Shown here piece by piece: positions 45,503 through 57,482 of a DNA stretch of 64,000 bases. Position 1 is the first letter of the stretch, and the number at the start of each line of letters is the position of its first letter. The position numbers were made by a program, and so were the translations under genes. The DNA is taken from positions 35,612,240-35,676,239 of the forward strand of contig CM018051.1 in assembly GCA_008638375.1 (NCBI GenBank). The letters run 5' to 3'. The notes below the pieces were generated by a model that was not told where the DNA came from, did not search any database, and saw only the letters and a program-made list of their open reading frames with translations. This stretch comes from Nyssa sinensis. Lineage: Eukaryota; Streptophyta; Magnoliopsida; Cornales; Nyssaceae.

Positions 45503-46094
45503 AGGGTTGCAGCAAAGGGGTGTGTTGGCCATAGGAAAGGCCCTCACAACCCTCAACTACCGCAAGGGGCTCTGTTGGTGGTAATCTTCCCAAGAACTTG
45601 TTTAGAAGTGATATCTGCAATGGTACAGTAGGGCTTGAAACAAGTGCAGTGTTGTGGTTGACAAACGTGTCCGATGCAGCAATGTGTGAGACAGTGACAA
45701 CTGTTGGAGCTTAGGGGCGGGACCAAGCATGGTCATGGATAGTGGGTGTCCGTGGCAATCAGTCAAGAGCAGGGGGATGCTTGAGACAATGGCCAACTCT
45801 GTGACAGAAGCAACCAGGGGTGTTCTTCAGCAATGTCCAGACTTGGAAGTCATAGGCGGTGAGCGCTTGTGGCATGGTGGCTGTGAGGAATCAGAACAGT
45901 GGGTGTTCATGATAGCAATCACAGTTGAGTGAAGGCAGTGGCCTTTGATGGGTTCAAGGTTCATTGTGGAATGATGCTATTTGGGGTCTATTTTAGGCGC
46001 AGCATTTATTCAAATTTTCCAAGTGCAGTGACGATGAACTTGCATCATTGGAATGATTCGATGAGGGCATCAAACTCTTCAAGTAGAGGTGGTT
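45503..46094 (+). other. TR-GAG non-coding 3' region and polypurine tract
   Basis: About 590 bp without domain-bearing frames, ending in AAGTAGAGGTGG before the 3' LTR. In an autonomous gypsy element this is where protease and the rest of pol would begin; nothing of them is visible. Confidence 0.7.
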
Positions 46095-47533
46095 TTTTAG
46101 ACCCTTTTCTACTTGACACGGTGGCATGGGCATGGGGAGGCATGCCATGCCTTGATGGCTTGACATGGGGGGAGGCATGCTAATGCCATTGGAATAACAT
46201 TCAGAAGTGGAATGAGATTCAGGAGCGAAATGACATTCAAGGTTGGAATGACATTCCGAAGTTGGCCAAGTTAGTGAGCCTCAACCAATGCCAAGGTCAA
46301 GATAAAGGTGGCCTGTCATAGGCATCCTTATGGATATGTTGAAGATGTTCTAAGTATTGGAGGGATACTTAGACAAATTCAGAATTGGTGCAGCTGATGT
46401 GTATATGCCTTTGACAGCAAGGGTCAAGGCAATGCCTTTGTGAACAGTTTAGCGCATGGATTGCCTTTGGCAAGGAAAATGCGCACAAGGGAAAGAACTG
46501 GTTCTGCAAGCTGTTGTATCCACTCCTATCAGGTGAACAAATTTTCATAAGACATACATAAGGGGGAGCACCTCTTTGAGGTGCCCATGGGCGAGTGTTT
46601 TATGCGGCTAAGGAAGACCAAGACATATGGGGCGTGACTTGGCATTGAGACTTGTTGGTCAGTGCAGACTTTGGTGCAGCAAGTGTGGACTTAGCTCATG
46701 GCAGACACACATGTGGGGCTGTAGCAAAAACAAGGCAATTACGGGGCAGTTGCTGGTCTGGCACAAGACAAACATATCTAAGGGCAGACAAAAGGAACTG
46801 CCATGCTGCGCTGGCGCGTTGATCCAAGGGCTAGCATTGAGTGCAACAGTGAGATGAACTGCTTGTACATATGTGGTGCAGATCGGTGGCTTTAGACAGC
46901 CCTAGCAATTGGGGGTGTCAACTACTAGGACAGGTGGTTGTGTGCTCTTGTCTCTGACAAACCCTAGCAGTTAGGGGGTGTCAACTGCAATGTCATGTGC
47001 GTGTCACAGACACCATGACACTTCATTACATTCTGTCAATATATATGTGTGCATGTGTATGTATTGTAGGGTGAGTATGGCAATGGCTAGTTGGTGCCAG
47101 CAAGCCCTTTGGCAGTTGGCGGTGTCAACTGCCAGGCAGTTGTGCTTGGCTGCCTATAAAATGCATGCACATGCTAGGGTTGCGACATAGAGAGAAGCAC
47201 GGAAGTGTATACACAGGGGTGAAAATACACAGAAGTGTGGAAGACGAATCTGAGTGAGAGAAAGTCTATTTTTGTAACCCTTGGCCGGGTGTCCTTTGTA
47301 TTCATATGGGAGTATAGTGAATAAAAGGTTGGGAAAGTGTTTCCTATAATGGCTGTGTTCTATGTGTGTGCCTTAGTTCCTATTTATAATTGAATTGTGC
47401 AGACGCTATTGTGTTATAATCCTATTCTAGGGTTTCAGACTTTCTTCGGGGGTTGTGTGGTTGGCTTGTCAAGGCAGTGGTCTTGGCGCCATACAGATGA
47501 AAAAAATCTGGTTCGGATTTTGACCTTTTGACA
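46095..47533 (+). mobile_element. TR-GAG element 3' LTR
   Basis: 1.44 kb, closely similar to the 5' LTR. The first bases are TTTTAG where the partner has TGTTAA. It has an additional segment near 46690-46725 that the 5' copy lacks. TATA box at 47155-47161; ends TTTTGACA before the TSD. Confidence 0.88.
47155..47161 (+). promoter_or_regulatory. Putative TATA box in 3' LTR
   Basis: TATAAAA in TTGGCTGCCTATAAAATGCA, same position relative to the LTR end as at 43998. Confidence 0.6.
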
Positions 47534-47712
47534 CCAGGCAAGGTCAGCAGCAATTTGTGCCATGGATTTATACTCAGCTTCAATAGATGATCTTGCCACA
47601 GTGTGTTGTTTCTTTGCTCACCAGTTGATAGGATTGCAACCTAAGTAGATTATGAAGCCTATGGTTGACTTTTGGTTAGTTGGATCCCCTGCCCAGTCAG
47701 CATTGGCAAAAG
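47534..47712 (-). pseudogene. Copia-2 RNase H, N-terminal part
   Basis: The minus strand reads FANADWAGDPTNQKSTIGFI, then LGCNPINW (stop) AKKQHTVARSSIEAEYKSMA and QIAADLAW. ADWAGD supplies the first catalytic Asp and SSIEAEYKSMA the Glu region of copia RNase H. A stop replaces the usual residue after NW. The domain continues across the TR-GAG insertion at 42973. Confidence 0.88.
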
Positions 47713-48586
47713 TTTAGAGTTGGATGAAAGATTGTTGATAAATGAGGCCTAAGGTGGGAGTGCCCTTGAGGTACCTTACGATTCTTGTAAATGTTAGATA
47801 TTGAAATGAGCCCACCAAAGTTCTGTAGAGTGATGGATCCAAGCGAAGAGTGCCTGCAGTTTTGGTGAGTTTGGATGAGATAGAATGAGGTGTTCTACAA
47901 GGTTTGTAGTTGGCCATGTTTTATTTGGTGAGGAGATCATGAATCTATTTTTCTTGGTTGATGACTAGTCCTTGAGAAGTTTTCTTGACTTCCATGCAGG
48001 GGACCTAAGTCCTTCACATCAAATGTTTGATGTAACTATAATTAGAGTTTGAATATATGTGGGATCATTCCCTATAAGAATAATGTCATCTACATACAAG
48101 AGTAATATGGTGAGGGAAGAATTAGTGTTTGACAAATAAGGATGGATCAGTAGTGGATTTAGTAAATTGGAGGGTAAGAATGCGAGAGGTAAACTCTTCA
48201 AACCAGACCCTTGGTGCTTGTTTAAGACCATGAAGTGACTTGTGAAGTTTGCATACAAAGGTCAGGTAGAGAGGATCGGTGAAGCCTGAAGGTAGGGTCA
48301 TATATACCTCTTCTTTGAGGTGGCCATAGATAAAGGCATTAGTAACATCCAATTGCCTCAAGGGCCAACTAAAGTGAGTTGCAAGAAGTAGAACCGTTCT
48401 CATTGTGGCGTGTTTGATCACAAGATTGAAAGTCTTTATGTAATCAAGTCCTTCCTTTTCGTGATAGTCATTGGCTAGTAACCTGGCTTTATGCCTAGAG
48501 ACGATGCCATCTGGATGATATTTAAGCTTATATACCCATTGCAGCCAACCACATTCCTGTTGGGTGGTAAGGGCATCAAAGTCCAA
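47713..48586 (-). pseudogene. Copia-2 reverse transcriptase
   Basis: Minus-strand frames give WVYKLKYHPDGIVSRHKARL, EGLDYIKTFNLVIK, LRQLDVTNAFIYGHLKEEVY, CKLHKSLHGLKQAPRVWFEE, and in a second frame LLLYVDDIILIGND (YVDD intact, about 48055-48100). They continue into the thumb region, with MANYKPCRTPHS and YRTLVGSFQYLTFTR. At least two frameshifts separate the blocks. The RVT_2 motif order is preserved, so it is a decayed but nearly full-length copia RT. Confidence 0.9.
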
Positions 48587-48955
48587 ATGTCTTGTTTGTA
48601 AAGGGAAGTAAACTCCTTTGCCATAGCCTTTCTACACTAAGGATATTTGTTGGTTCTAGTGAAGTTGGTTGGTTCAGTGACAATAGAGGAGGCTAAAAAT
48701 GTTTTCTTTTTGGAGATACCTAATTTAGCTCTTGTTTACATAGGGTGGTTATTGAGTTGAGTTGAGTTACGATCGAAGAGAAAGGGATGAGTAAGTGTTC
48801 TGTAGTGGTTATGGTTGTGGAAATGTTAGTAGGCAATGATTCTCAAGTCAAAGGAGGTGGAGGCATGGTACGAGAAGAAAAGGGAACTAGAGGGAGGGGA
48901 TGAGTTGTGGACAGAAAGGTGTAGTAATAGTAGATGGTGAGAGTAGCGAACTGGC
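48587..48955 (-). other. Copia-2 integrase-RT linker, decayed
   Basis: Low-complexity G/A-rich plus strand with stops in all frames. By position it corresponds to the variable linker between integrase and RT. No motif is recognisable. Confidence 0.5.
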
Positions 48956-49688
48956 CTATGAAGGGGGAGTTGTATCCAATAGAGAGGCAGGAGGACTTAA
49001 CGAGTTTTGGACATCATACGAGAAGGAAGAGTGAGATGTGGTATATGGAAAGTGATCCTCATCAAAAACCACTTGTTTAGAAACATATAGTCTGTTAGGA
49101 AAGAGATTTAGATACAGATATCCTTTATAATTAAGGGTATATACTATAAATATGCATTGAGTTGTTCCAAGTTGAAGCTTGTTGTGGTTGTATGGTCTAA
49201 GATATGGGTAGCAAGCACAACCAAAAGTCTTTAGGTGTGTAGTCTGGTGTGGTATGAAAAAGCGTTTCATAAGAAGACTTGAATGAAAAAAACAAGTGTG
49301 GGCATTTTGTTAATAAGGAAAACAACAATAGAAAAAGCTAAGGACCAGAATTTAGAAGGCAAGGATGCTTTGAATAAAAGGGTAAGGCATGTCACCATAG
49401 TATGCCTATGCTTTATTTCAACCAAGTCATTCTGTTCAAGTTCATGTTTTTTGATGAAAAATGCCATGGGATGCCAAATAGACTGAAAAGCTATTTTCCC
49501 ATACTCTCTTCCACCATCAGTTATTAATGCTTTGATAGAAGAGCTAAGCAAGTTTTCAACATATGATTTGAACTTGCATAAAATGAAAAATACATTAGAC
49601 TTGTGAACCAAGAGATACAACCATGTATACCTACTGTAGTCAGCAATAAACGACACATAAGATGTGTAGCCATCAAATCTACACATAG
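48956..49688 (-). pseudogene. Copia-2 integrase
   Basis: The minus strand from 49686 reads MCRFDGYTSYVSFIADYSRY, TWLYLLVHKSNVFF, KALITDGGREYG (D-x-G-x-E-Y signature, the second catalytic Asp region), and KKHELEQNDLVEIKHRHTM in place of the usual HTPxQNGxAERKHR. Then comes HLKTFGCACYPYLRPYNHNK and the C-terminal VSKQVVFDEDHFPY. It begins abruptly: pre-integrase and protease are absent and at about 49688 the sequence switches to inverted LTR sequence. Confidence 0.88.
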
Positions 49689-49815
49689 TATGTGAGTGTG
49701 TGAGTTTAACGGCAGAAATGTTCTTCTCTCAATAAAAAAATTATTCTCTTGATCTAGATTACATAATGAATAGGTTTCATTTTCTATAAACCTCACTGGT
49801 TCTGAACAGTTTTCA

Positions 49816-49828
49816 TGGTATCAGAGCC
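49816..49828 (+). other. Copia-2 primer-binding site (inverted)
   Basis: TGGTATCAGAGCC immediately follows the LTR end TTTTCA. It is on the plus strand, although integrase and RT of the element read on the minus strand. Confidence 0.88.
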
Positions 49829-49848
49829 ATAAAAGACTCAAGTCTTCA

Positions 49849-50150
49849 ATGGCGACAAACTACAACGATCTCTACAAATAGCTTTCCTCGATCACCTATA
49901 TACCTCATATCAAACATAAGAAATTTGATCATTATCAGGTTAGATGCTACAAACTATGTATAATGGAAGTTCTAAATTTCTACCATACTCAAATTTCATT
50001 CATTAATTGACTTTATTGACGGAACATTCAACAGTCTTGAGAAATACACCAGAGACGAAAGAGGAAACATAACCACAGAAATCAATATGAATCAACGACT
50101 ATGGATCACTCAAGATCAGGCACTGATGACTTTGACAAATGCAACTCTGA
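49849..50150 (+). pseudogene. Copia-2 gag N-terminal fragment (inverted)
   Basis: It starts MATNYNDLYK then a stop, continuing LSSITYIPHIKHKKFDHYQV and, in shifted frames, INQRLWITQDQALMTLTNAT. The last block resembles the segment W-x-x-x-D-x-x-L near residues 80-100 of copia gag. Frameshifts and stops make it non-functional. It breaks off at 50150 where LTR sequence resumes. Confidence 0.7.
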
Positions 50151-51470
50151 CTTGAGTGAGCTTTGTTTTCTCTCTTTGCTTAGCTCCTGTAACGTTTTGT
50201 AAATTTCAATAATATAATAATGAATAAGAAAGTGGAAATATTACAATTTGCATTAGAATAATAAGAAATAAAAAATAAACAAGGTGAAAAACTTAAATAA
50301 GAGTGTATGTGATGTTCATGTTATTTAGAAATTTAGTAATTTTGATTGAAACTTGTGTTTAGATCTTAAAACATGTTAATGGATGATTCTATTGTTGTTG
50401 TGAATGTTGTGGAAATGTTGGATATGAAAATAAAGTGGTTTGGAAGTGTAGATACTGAGTATAATTGAAAAGGAATGAAGTATATAAGAATTATGGGCAT
50501 AAATTTTAGGTTTTGGAAAATTCATTAGAACAACGATCCTAGTCGTTAGAACGACCAAACTAGAGAGCTAAAATTGAGAAAAATTTTGGAGCTTTCTTTG
50601 AATGAGGCCCTCCGTCATTAGAACAACCGTGCGGCAGAATCTCAAATCGTGATTTTTAAAAGTCTTCCTCTTCTCACTTTTTCTCATTTTTTCCTTTCCT
50701 TCTCTTCTCTCAAGCCAAAGATGGGGAAGAACCTAAGATTTCTACTACTTCACATCCCTCTTTAAAAACCTCAAGATTAAAGTTCCCAAAGTATTTCTAC
50801 TACAAGAATTCATCATTTGGAGGATCTCTCACCTTCTTGAAAGCTCAGGTTTCAAGAGACTTCACAAATATTCAAAAGTAAAATTTAGGGCTTTCTTTTC
50901 CTCTTCAAAATTCTCAATCCCTCATGAATTTAGGTTAATTGGGTAAAATTATGTAGTGTTTTTCCCTTCTTAGAGTATAGGAGTAAGGATTGAAGTTAGG
51001 GTTTTGAAATTTCTCTCTCTACAAGCATAAGCCTACTTTTTTTCAAGTTTTGAGGTAGGAATTTCTAATCTAGATTGAAAGTTGGGTGTTCTACATGAAA
51101 GGAATTATGCATTTTACTTACTTTATGATTAACTTTATGAATGTCATGTTTTTCTGCCTTGGACTATAATGGAAATGTTAAATGTTATGAATTGTGTGAT
51201 TCTTATCTTATTCTTGTGATGGATGATAAAATACTACCATTCCTTGATATGCTTGTGATTAAAATAGTGAACATTATGTTTGGAACATCCTTCGAATACT
51301 TTGTCATCAAACGATTAACGAATGATGAAAATGTGGAACATTAATGAATGATGGGAACGTGGAACATTAATGAATAATGGAAATGGAAATGGAAATGAAT
51401 GATAGGAATGTGTATATTTTCTCCTTGGGACAAGTTGACTAACAAGTGATCACTACAAAAAAACTAATTT

Positions 51471-51780
51471 TTTGCGACGCCTGTTATTTGCGACGCACGG
51501 TGTATGTCGCCAAAAGCCACTATTAGCAACGTACACCATCGGCGTCGCTAAAAGCAATGGAAAAAAGCCATTCCCGGGCAAAAAAATAGGTGCCAATCCA
51601 TTAGCGACGGACAACCAAGTATTAGCGACGCACATGTGCATCACCTAAAGTTAGCGACGTGCAGTGGGCGTCACGAATAGTTTTGTAATTGCAACGACAT
51701 CGTGTTGGGACCTATTTGCGACTCGCATGGGCTTTTTAGCGACGCGTACTGGGTGTCGCTAAAAAGTCCCCCATATATTC
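51471..51780. repeat. CACTA subterminal repeats, left
   Basis: About ten copies of TTAGCGACG(C/T) or its reverse complement CGTCGCTAA, for example at 51470-51500, 51600-51640 and 51735-51770, in both orientations. They are the probable binding sites of the DNA-binding accessory protein. Confidence 0.85.
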
Positions 51781-52481
51781 CAGAACCGCGACCTCTTTTC
51801 TCTTCTTCTTCTCTTGTTTGGAGCCCTATTTTTTTTCTCTCTCTCCCTGTTTCACTTTCACTCCCCACGCTGGTTCCGACGATGGCAGACGGCATTTTGG
51901 GCCTTTTGATGGCAACAACGACGGACGGCATTTTGGGGGTTTTGACGGCGACGGCAACGGACGGCGAGGGAGAGGATATTCGGCGACGGCGTCGAGAATT
52001 TTTCCTGTAAGACGGTAACTGATTTGTTGGATGCTACTAATTTGTTATAAATTTTGGATGTTGGATGAATTGTGTAATGTTGTTGTCTGCAAGAAGATTA
52101 AGGGAAGAATCATTGTCAGAAAAATTTAATTTATCACTTTTTTTGGGTTAAAACTCCATGAGATAATCAAGAAATTGTAAATTAAACTACATTAGAAAAT
52201 AAATAAAATTTCATTAAAAACTAATATAATACATTAAAAAAGTAAAAATAAATTAAGAATAGATGGAGTAAAAATGATCTCGAGGATTATCTGAAACTTA
52301 CTGAAAATTTAATTTAAATATTTGATTTTATTTTTATTTTCAATGAAATACTAAAAATTAATTGTTATTAAAATTTTTAAAGGCAATGATAGGTTGATAA
52401 TTTTTTCTACCATATTAAAATTAATTTCAAAATAAATAATTAATAATTAAAATGGAAAAAAGTATTGATAAATTAATTTAA

Positions 52482-52661
52482 GATGTTACTTTGTATCGGT
52501 TGAATAGAACTGATGTAGAACCAGATCATGTCGTAACTTCCAACCTCACCAATACCACACAGTTAGATCCTCATGAGGCAACTTTCATTAATGATGATGA
52601 TGACGAGGAAAGTGATTTTGATGATGATACATTGTTAGAGTATTGTACTGAGAATGAATAA
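52482..52661 (+). pseudogene. Possible C-terminal fragment of CACTA transposase (TNPD/TNP2-like)
   Basis: A 59-codon frame reads VTLYRLNRTDVEPDHVVTSN, then an acidic tail FINDDDDEESDFDDDTLLEY ending at TAA 52659-52661. An Asp/Glu-rich tail preceding the PF03004-type gene is the arrangement in many plant CACTA elements, where the TNPD-like gene lies upstream. The assignment rests on position and composition, not on a catalytic motif. Confidence 0.4.
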
Positions 52662-52836
52662 ATTTTAAGAACAGACGATACAAACTCAGATGAATAATTG
52701 TAATATGTGTTACATGTGTTAGGGTCAAGTGTAATGGATTTTCAATTTTATGATGTAATGGATATTTAATTTTATGATGTAATGAATTTTACCTTTTATC
52801 ATGTAATGGAATTTACTTTTAAACTTTCTTTTAGAT

Positions 52837-54321
52837 ATGGTTGGACTAGGCTCAGGCAGACGCATAGCCCCAGCGGACCCATCGACCCCTTCCCCTTCCT
52901 CTGCAGGGTCGACCGATCCTGCCATTGATGATATGCATAGTTCCACTTTATATTAATGATTATATAAATATGGTACTAATTGTTTCTATTTTATTTTTTC
53001 TAAAGTTTCGGCCACCACCTCTAGACAAGGGCGTGGTAGGTCGAAGAATTGCAGTTTGCGGGCTCAGATGGAGGAAACAAGGGGGCTCGTGACTTCTGAT
53101 TGAGCTACTTGAAGGCTTGCTGAAGCCCGTTGGTGGGTGGGCACAGTAGTTCACCAGAGAGGTCGGCATCATTTGCTGACTACGCGCCCCACTCCATATT
53201 AGTGACTGGAGTCTCGTCACTGAGGAAGGAACGACGGGATATTCATACACATATCCTGGTATGACTTTTATTATTGTGTTGAACTAAATTTTAACATATC
53301 TAATGCCGTAATGTTCTGACAATGACATACTTTACAAGAGAAGTTTGACATCGATCTCCACCTGCCTCATGTCGCGAAGGCAGTGGACCGTTACCTGGAA
53401 GTCCATTTCAGGGACTATCGACACCAGCTCCACATGCACTACGAGGCGGACGTGGCATCCGGTAGAGAGCCCCGCGACGGACCCTACAGAGGGGTCACGG
53501 TGAAGGATTGGATGTTACTGTACGACCGATTCGCTAGTGATGCATTCTAGGTAAAATTTGTCAAAATTACTTTTGTTGTCTGATAAATCATTATCATTTA
53601 TACTAACCTTCTTTGTTTTGGCCAAGTGTAGGAACTTAGTAGGAAAATAACGAGAGCAGAAGCAAGCAAAAGGTGACCCACTATGGTGGATCACATTCTT
53701 TTGTACGGTATAAGCATGATATGGTAAGTTAATAAATGTATCAAGTTCTTATTGTATAATCTATTCATGAAATCAATCTTCACAAGCTACTATTTATTTG
53801 CTCCAGCGAGACCAAGAGACTGGTGCACCATCTAGCCCCATTGATTTGTGACACAAGAAGCACTACAACCCCGAAAAGGGTTGGACTGGGCCTGAAGTAC
53901 AGCGACTTTATGTAAGTTTTTTATGTAACTTGCCATAGTATTACTAATTTAATATTAATCTAAAGTTATAAAAGTAGTAACATATATTTATGTTTTTATA
54001 GGACGAGATGGTCCAGCTGCGTGCTCAGCCGACAGTTGCGGGTCAGTATCTGCCGACCGATGACCAGATATGGGAGACTATTCTGGACAAGAGGTGCAGC
54101 TATGTGCGTGGCTTAGGGAGTGGGATGGCACCGACGACATCGACCTCTACCGTTGAGAAAGATGCCAGGTTTCACGAGGCCACCCAGAGAGCTGAGGTAG
54201 TTTCGGGAGAGAATGCAAAGCTGCGGCAGAAGATGATGTCGCTCGAGGAGTGCTAGGCCCAGATAGAGACTCTTGTGCAACGATGCTCAGCCAACAGGGA
54301 GGCTCTATTCAGCCTTGGATA
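52837..54321 (+). pseudogene. CACTA accessory protein, PF03004-like (Ptta/En/Spm), multi-exon remnant
   Basis: Candidate exons: 52837-52954 (MVGLGSGRRIAPADPSTPSP), about 53006-53260 (RGRSKNCSLRAQMEETRGLV), 53340-53550 (KFDIDLHLPHVAKAVDRYLE, VHFRDYRHQLHMHYEA, VKDWMLLYDRF), 53632-53722, 53806-53907 (ETGAPSSPIDL, HYNPEKGWTGPEVQRLY) and 54002-54321 (YLPTDDQIWETILDKRCSYV, RGLGSGM, and a coiled-coil-like RAEVVSGENAKLRQKMMSLE). Introns have AG/GT-like borders. In-frame stops occur at least near 53102, 53548, 53675 and 53853. Family members bind subterminal repeats of CACTA elements; this copy looks dead. Confidence 0.75.
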
Positions 54322-54395
54322 AGTTTTTAAAATTATAAACTTTGGTGGATTTATTATTTATAGAAAATGTTACGTAAAAATAAAAAAAAATATAG

Positions 54396-57053
54396 TTGCA
54401 TGAACTTATTTAATTTCATCGGTTCGAATGACCATTAAAAACTTTTGCAAGTTTCAGCTCCAAAAAGGTCCATTTTGGGGTTTTGACAGACCAAAATGCC
54501 GGATATCAGCCTAACTACACCGAAACCCCATCACACACCTCACAAATGAAAAAATAAACTTGTACAAACTTACAGCACTCGGTTCGGATCACTGGTTTGA
54601 AACTTATGCAGGTTTCATCTCTAAAATGGCCCATTTTGGGGTTTTGACGGACCAAAATGCCAGATATCAGCCTAACAACACCGAAACCCCATCACACACC
54701 TCACAAATGATAAAATAGACTTGTACAAATTTACGACACTCGGTTCGGATCACCGGTTTGAAACTTATGCAAGTTTCAGCTCCAAAAATGCCCATTTTAG
54801 GGTTTTGATGGACCAAAATGCCGAATATCGGCCTAACTACACCAAAACCCCATCACATTCCTCCAAAATGATAAAATAGACTTGCACGAATTTACGGCAC
54901 TCGGTTCAGATCACCGGTTTGAAACTTATGCAAGTTTCAACTCCAAAATGCCCATTTTAGGGTTTTGACGGACCAAAATGCCGGATATCGGCCTAACTAC
55001 ACCAAAACCCCATCACATTCCTCCAAAATGATAAAATAGACTTGCACGAATTTACGGCACTCAGTTCGGATCACCGGTTTGAAACTTATGCAAGTTTCAG
55101 CTCCAAAAAGGCCCATTTTAGAGTTTTGACAGACCAAAATGCCGGATATCGGCCTAACAACACCGAAACCCCATCACACACCTCACAAATGATAAAATAG
55201 ACTTGCACGAACTTACGACACTCGGTTCGGATCACCGGTTTGAAACTTATGCAAGTTTCAGCTCCAAAAAGGCCCATTTTGGGGTTTTGATGGACCAAAA
55301 TGCCGGATATCGGCCTAACTATACCGAAACCCCATCACACACCTCACAAATGATAAAATAGACTTGCACAAACTTACGACACTCAGTTCGGATGCCCGGT
55401 TTGAAACTTATGCAAGTTTCAACTCCGAAAAGGCCCATGTTGAACTCCGAAAAGGCCCATGTTGGGGTTTTAACGGACCAAACTGCCGGATATCGACCTA
55501 ACTACACCGAAACCCCATCACACACCTCACAAATGATAAAATCGACTTGCACGAACTTACGGCACTCGGTTCAGATGCTCGGTTTGAAACTTATGCAAGT
55601 TTCAACTCCAAAAAGGCCCATTTTGGTGTTTTGACTGACCAAAATGCCGAAAAATTGACCTAACTACACCGAAACCCCATCACACACCTCACAAATGATA
55701 AAATAGACTTGCACAAACTTACGAAACTCAGTTAGGATGCCCAGTTTGAAACTTATGCAAGCTTTTGCTCCGAAAAGGCCCATTTTAGGATTTTGACGGA
55801 CCAAACTACCGGATATCGGCCTAACTACACCGAAACCCCATCACACACCTCACAATTGATGAAATGAACTTGTACGAACTTACGACACTCAGTTCGGATC
55901 ACCGATTTAAAACTTATGCAAGTTTCAGCTCCAAAAAGACCCATTTTGGGGTTTTGACGGACCAAAATGCCGAATATAGGCCTAGCTACACCGAAACCCC
56001 ATCACACACCTCACAAATGATAAAATAAACTTGCACGAACTTACGACACTCGGTTCGAATGACCGGTTTGAAACTTATGCAAGTTTCAGCTCCAAAAAGG
56101 CTCATTTTGGAGTTTTGACGGACCAAAATGCCGGATATCGGCCTCACTATACCGAAACCCCATCACACACCTCAAAAATGATAAAATAGACTTGCACTGA
56201 ACTTACGACACTCGGTTCGGATCACCGGTTTGAAACTTATGCAAGTTTCAGCTCCAAAAAGGCCCATTTTGGGGTTTTGACAGACCAAAATGCCGAATAT
56301 CGGCCTAACTACACTAAAACCCCATCACACACCTCACAAATGATAAAATAGACTTGCACGAACTTACGGCACTCGGTTCAGATGCCCGGTTTGAAACTTA
56401 TGCAAGTTTCAGCTCCAAAAAGGCCCATTTTGAGGTTTTAACGGACCAAACTGTCGGATATCGGCCTAACTACACCAAAACCCCATCACACACCACACAA
56501 ATGATAAAATAGACTTGCACGAACTTACAACACTCGGTTCAGATGCGTGGTTTGAAACTTATGCAAGTTTCAGCTCCAAAAAGGCTCATTTTGGGGTTTT
56601 GACGGACCAAAATGCCGGATATCGGCCTAACTACACCAAAACTCCATCACACACCTCAGAAATGATAAAATAGACTTGCACGAACTTACGGCACTTAGTT
56701 TGGATGCCCGGTTTGAAACTAATGCAAGTTTCAGCTCCAAAAAGGCTCATTTTGGGGTTCTGACGGACCAAAATGCCGGATATCGACCTAACTACTACCG
56801 AAACCCCATCACACACCTCAAAAATGATAAAATAGACTTGCACGAACTTACGACACTTGATTCGGATGTCCGGTTTGAAACTTATGCAAGTTTTTGCTTT
56901 GAAAATGCCCATTTTGGGGTTTTGACGGACCAAAATGCCTGATATTGGTCTAACTATCCCGAAACCCCATCACACACCTCACAAATGATAAAATAGACTA
57001 CCACAAACTTACAGCAATCAATTCGGATTAGTGGTTTGCAACTTGTGCTACTT
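54396..57053. repeat. Minisatellite, about 161 bp x 16, inside the CACTA element
   Basis: Each unit contains TTACG(G/A)CACTCGGTTCGGAT, CCGGTTTGAAACTTATGCAA, CCATTTTGGGGTTTTGACGG, CCGGATATCGGCCTAACTAC and CCCCATCACACACCTCACAA. Spacing of the first motif is 160-162 bp across the first copies (54559, 54720, 54882, 55042). About 16 units fill the array. One unit has a small internal duplication (55423-55465, CAACTCCGAAAAGGCCCATG twice). The first and last units are the most diverged, as expected for array edges. Long open frames across it are artefacts. Confidence 0.92.
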
Positions 57054-57482
57054 TATGCCGTTCTTACTATTTATGCATGCAAAAAGAAAAAAATATATTC
57101 ACATTCTATGTTCATATATATTTAATAATTGTTCTAATATATATCATTTAATCTTTATTTCAGATTGATCGGGATTATTGCGCCAGCCGTCTTTATGTTT
57201 TGCATCCGAAATTGTTATTTTTATTTCTTTTCTTTTCTTTTCATGGACATCTATAGTTACATTTTTTGAGACAATTTTTTATTTTTCTATTTATTGTTAA
57301 ATTGTATTTTTACAAATGTACATAATTAGTATAATATATATATATATGGATGTATTTTTCTTTTTTAATATATTCATTTCAGAATGCTTGAATTTTATTG
57401 TATATCAGGATAATTGATACAGGTTAAAATAGGAATAAAATAACAAATAAAACAAAGCAAATATGGTTTTAAAAAAAAAAAA
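57054..57482 (+). other. CACTA interior, non-coding AT-rich
   Basis: No domain. T-rich stretch and a short (TA)n at about 57335-57350, between the minisatellite and the right subterminal repeats. Confidence 0.5.

Larger units (their letters stand above)
42979..47533 (+). mobile_element. Gag-only gypsy-type LTR retrotransposon (TR-GAG type)
   Basis: Perfect TSD CCAGG (42974-42978 and 47534-47538). LTRs are 42979-44372 and 46095-47533 (about 1.4 kb each, long identical stretches). The primer site TGGTATCAGAGC is at 44375-44386 and a purine-rich AAGTAGAGGTGG precedes the right LTR. The interior is 1.7 kb and encodes only Gag; no protease, RT, RNase H or integrase was seen. Gag-only elements with intact LTRs have been described in plants as TR-GAG elements and depend on pol from other elements. 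Confidence 0.9.
49689..50150 (+). mobile_element. Inverted block of copia-2: LTR end, primer site and gag start in plus orientation
   Basis: 49689-49815 is the last 127 bp of the copia-2 LTR (TATGTGAGTGTGTGAGTTTA to GAACAGTTTTCA), in the opposite orientation to the rest of the element. It is followed by the primer site and a gag start. To the right (50151) copia-2 LTR sequence resumes in the expected minus orientation. Flipping this block restores the normal order LTR-PBS-gag-integrase, but about 190 bp of LTR middle and all of late gag and protease are missing. See findings. Confidence 0.8.

Noticed and set aside
51702..52018. Two overlapping plus-strand frames near the CACTA left end
   Set aside because: They overlap subterminal repeats and short GGCAACGACGGACGGC-type repetition. 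A first exon cannot be excluded, but there is no domain or clear splice context.
54396..57053. Open frames repeated across the 161-bp array on both strands
   Set aside because: The unit length is not a multiple of three and frames restart in each unit; these are repeat artefacts.
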